A DNA stretch of 64,000 nucleotides. Origin: Hofstenia miamia. Its lineage: Eukaryota > Xenacoelomorpha > Acoela > Hofsteniidae. The notes beneath the pieces were generated by a model, which was given only the letters and a program-made list of their open reading frames with translations, had not been told where the DNA came from and ran no database searches. A program made the translations under genes and the position numbers. Shown piece after piece: positions 61,515 through 64,000 of the stretch. The DNA is taken from NCBI GenBank assembly GCA_900660155.1, contig CABFPE010000310.1, positions 309,608 through 373,607 of the forward strand, in the 5' to 3' direction. Position 1 is the stretch's first letter. Every line of letters starts with the position of its first letter.

Positions 61515-62002
61515 CTTCTTAATAACTTCATAGTGCAAAAATTGTTTATTGATTGCAAATATATCCATCTGGATCTGAACTATATTATATACATAAATGT
61601 AGAATTTCATTGGATCGCTATTTATTTAGTTTATTGGGAATGGAAATTTAAGAAATCTCAGAAGGTTATTGAATATGCAATACTGTTTTCAAACGAGTTA
61701 AAGGTTTGCATTTCTGCTTATTTCCAGTATTAACTAAATTTAGTGCCAAACAAATCAAACACTCACATCCAGAAATTCCAACATTGCTACTTCAGAAACA
61801 ACGTTAACTGAGACTTTGTCTATTCTTACAAGTTTTCAAAGATATATTGCTGAGAAAAATTATGAGTACCCAAAGAAAACATATGGAAAACGACTTTGCA
61901 AAGATCTGAAAAGATTTACTCCAATTTTTTCAAATCAGGTAAATTGCTTGAATTTATAAAGGCATTTCTAAAATGAATTGCAAAATTTTTCATGCACTAG
62001 GT
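61515..62002. other. Non-coding stretch
   Basis: Nothing assignable. Confidence 0.5.
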
Positions 62003-62622
62003 AGGCTGTACATGGCAAGGCATAAGGGAGGGAAAGGGCTGCTAAGTGTGGAGGAAACTGTAGAAGCAGAAGCACTAGGGCTAAAGGAATATGTAGAAGA
62101 GCAACCTAGAGGATCCCTACTGGAGGTCACTAAGGAGCTAAGGTAGATAAGAACTGAGAATGAAGGAAAGAAGGTATACCAGAGTAGGATGGAATCAGAG
62201 AGACAAACAAGGTATAGGCAGAAGGCGATGCATGGGGAATACTGGAGGAACACAGAAATGTGTGTGACAGAGAAGAGAACAACAAGTGGTTAAAGAAGGC
62301 AGGACTAAAAAGAGAAACAGAAGCACTGATAATGGCAGCACAGGAGCAAGCAATAAGAACAAACTGGGTGAAGAAGCATATAAACAGAAGAGCAGAAGTA
62401 AGTGATAATTGTAGTCTATGTAAGAAAGAGGCAGAGACAGTAGACCATCTGATAGCAGGGTGTGAGAAGTTGGCACAGAATGAGTATAAATTCAGGCATG
62501 ACAAGGTGGGAAGAATGGTTCACTGGAGTTTGCGCAGGCAGCATGGGTCAGAAGCAGGAGACAAGTGGTATGAGCACAAGCCACGGGCGTCATAGAAAAT
62601 GAGAAAGTTAAGATACTGTGGG
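62003..62622 (+). pseudogene. Non-LTR retrotransposon C-terminal fragment (R2/R4/NeSL-type, zinc knuckle and start of endonuclease)
   Basis: From 62003 the plus strand reads RLYMARHKGGKGLLSVEETV and LGLKEYVEEQ, then a stop. After a shift it reads NKWLKKAGLKRETEALIMAA, QEQAIRTNWVK and CSLCKKEAETVDHLIAGC (a CCHC knuckle). LAQNEYKFRHDKVGRMVHW, WYEHKPR and, after another shift, VIENEKVKILW follow. A CCHC knuckle followed by an RH[DN] motif is the start of the restriction-like endonuclease domain of early-branching LINEs. The copy stops at the N at 62623, before the catalytic PD..D/E would appear. GC content and codon use stand out from the AT-rich surroundings. Minus-strand frames over it are shadows. 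Confidence 0.88.
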
Positions 62623-62623
62623 N

Positions 62624-62655
<32 letters not shown>
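62624..62655. repeat. (TA)n microsatellite after a single N
   Basis: TA run directly after the N that truncates the LINE fragment. Confidence 0.95.
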
Positions 62656-62656
<1 letters not shown>

Positions 62657-64000
62657 CTTTTGATCACAGAGTGAAATATGGTTTTAAGCTAGAAAATTTC
62701 AAAATTTACTGCCAATATATTTTCCAAACTTGATGTAAAGCCATAGCACGAAAGTTTATTTGGGAATTGGTTCAAATTCTAGAATAATTGGTTTAGTTTG
62801 AAAAAAAACTGAAAAACCTTTGAATAAGAGATTTAGAGCTGGATTTTTCGTTATCTAAAAGTACTGTAGCTTTTCTTGGATTGTTTCCCGGCTTCAGTCT
62901 TGGGATTCACTTTTTAAATACCTAGTTTAGCGTTTAGCCTCAAAGGATTTGTACCAATTTTACCGAGTTACTATAAAATAGGTTTTCCTTAGAGCAACAA
63001 GTTATCTCAACATAATTATTTTGAAGCTATTGTCTCGCTTTATTGCTGGTGGCTCATTTAATTGGATGACATCAAAGACATTGTGCTTAATATGTAAACG
63101 AGCAAAATGAATATATTGTCATTTTTCATGTCCATGACTTATGCAAAACACAGGAACTTTGGTTCATGACAGAATGTTATCAGACCAAATCTTGCATATG
63201 TAATAAAATGTATTAGCGTACAGGTGGCCCAACGAAAGGCTTACATATTCATTTATCATTTTTTCACACTGATTCTTCCATAGTTGTTTAAAATATCAAA
63301 GAAAATCCTTGTCCATTGAAACGTTTTAGGCAAGAGAAGCTGTTGTGTATTGAAATTTTCGTGTGTTCGATATTCGTTTACTACAAAATATATAAGTGTA
63401 TTTGACTATTTGCTTAATATATATCACTAAGGAATGTATATTTCTCTTCAATTTTGTATGCTCGCATGAGTCTGCCTGAAGCAATCGATCAATACTACTA
63501 GCCTATCCTATTCTTTAAAATCTATCCAAATTTCAAAAATACTTGATTCAGAAAAAATATTTTACCCTGCTAATGCACATATAAATACTAGATGAATCTC
63601 AATCTTCCATATATTATCCATCTTTATCTAAACTATTTTTATAGTTTTTTATAATATACTATATACATGTAGTGCTAAAAATAAAATCATAATGGATTCC
63701 GCTTACATGTCAGTATTGTCATGGATATACTTGTAATTTACCTAAGGCAGTCATATACTTTCATTTGGTTTTTATATTATAATATGGCAGTCGCTGACTA
63801 GACATTAATTCAATGCTTGTGTCGCCAACGATTTCCATAAAATTGCGATACAAGGCAATGTTGTCCACTGTGAATATTTCTGATGAAACATGTCTGTTTC
63901 TAGGTTTGTTTAAAATGGAGCCAATTGAAACAATCTGTTCCAATGAATAACAATTCTATTGGGTAAATGTGTCAGTTCTCAAAACATGAGGATGTTATTT
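62656..64000. other. Non-coding stretch
   Basis: No gene, transposon end or tandem repeat was recognised to the end of the window. Confidence 0.5.

Noticed and set aside
61990..62504. Three minus-strand frames of 87-124 codons rich in Ser, Leu and Cys
   Set aside because: Shadows of the purine-rich LINE coding strand, whose plus frames carry the recognisable CCHC and RHD motifs.
1..64000. tRNA or rRNA genes
   Set aside because: A scan by eye for B-box-like GGTTCRANNCC and rRNA-like sequence found no credible candidate.
1..64000. CRISPR arrays or bacterial operons
   Set aside because: No regularly spaced direct repeats with unique spacers and no bacterial gene organisation; the sequence is eukaryotic in character.

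Overview
This is a strongly AT-rich stretch of an animal (metazoan) nuclear genome. The evidence is long non-coding tracts, many (TA)n microsatellites, assembly gaps (1246-2127 and 45370-45573, plus single Ns at 52043, 58926 and 62623), and layers of decayed animal-type transposons: hAT, Tc1/mariner, PIF/Harbinger and two kinds of non-LTR retrotransposon. I cannot name the phylum. I found no complete host gene, no tRNA or rRNA gene, no operon and no CRISPR array. Nearly all open frames here are short chance frames rich in F, L, I, K and N.

The content that can be supported is mobile DNA, and much of it can be delimited to the base. hAT elements with 8-bp target duplications lie at 787-2699 (duplication 7 of 8), 6401-7288 (exact), 43015-44085 (exact) and 49764-51372 (7 of 8). 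Smaller hAT-type elements lie at 9296-9555, 19898-20149 and 54487-54828. A Harbinger-type fold-back element (6631-6856, TTA duplication) sits inside the 6401 hAT. TA-flanked elements lie at 32222-32748, 43360-43763 and 51803-52031. Nesting is the rule. Broken transposon proteins are readable at 6928-7044 (hAT C-terminus), 25190-25460 (hAT), 31931-32215 (LINE reverse transcriptase), 34792-35604 (Tc1-like transposase), 60920-61460 (mariner-like transposase) and 62003-62622 (C-terminal part of an R2/R4/NeSL-type LINE). The reading frame at 52250-52870 is clearly protein-derived but from a family I cannot name.

Two zones are built from local duplications. 13863-17162 is a mosaic of three blocks (A, B, C) each present twice with different spacings. 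20.3-22.0 kb holds nested tandem duplications, including a 93-bp core that is identical in two copies with diverged surroundings. A third duplication (58715-59134) meets at a single N and is probably an assembly artefact.

Possible host material is limited to three exon-like fragments (26120-26175 +, 48304-48491 +, 58380-58586 -) and several homeodomain-motif-rich non-coding stretches that look like regulatory DNA (about 4040-4340, 18640-18870, 48700-49010). These could be introns or flanks of a gene lying mostly outside the window, but that is inference. I see no evidence for a new defence, toxin or metabolic system. The most interesting signals are structural: nested elements, transposon ends abutting TA arrays, the conserved 93-bp core, and a 137-codon frame inside a delimited hAT element.
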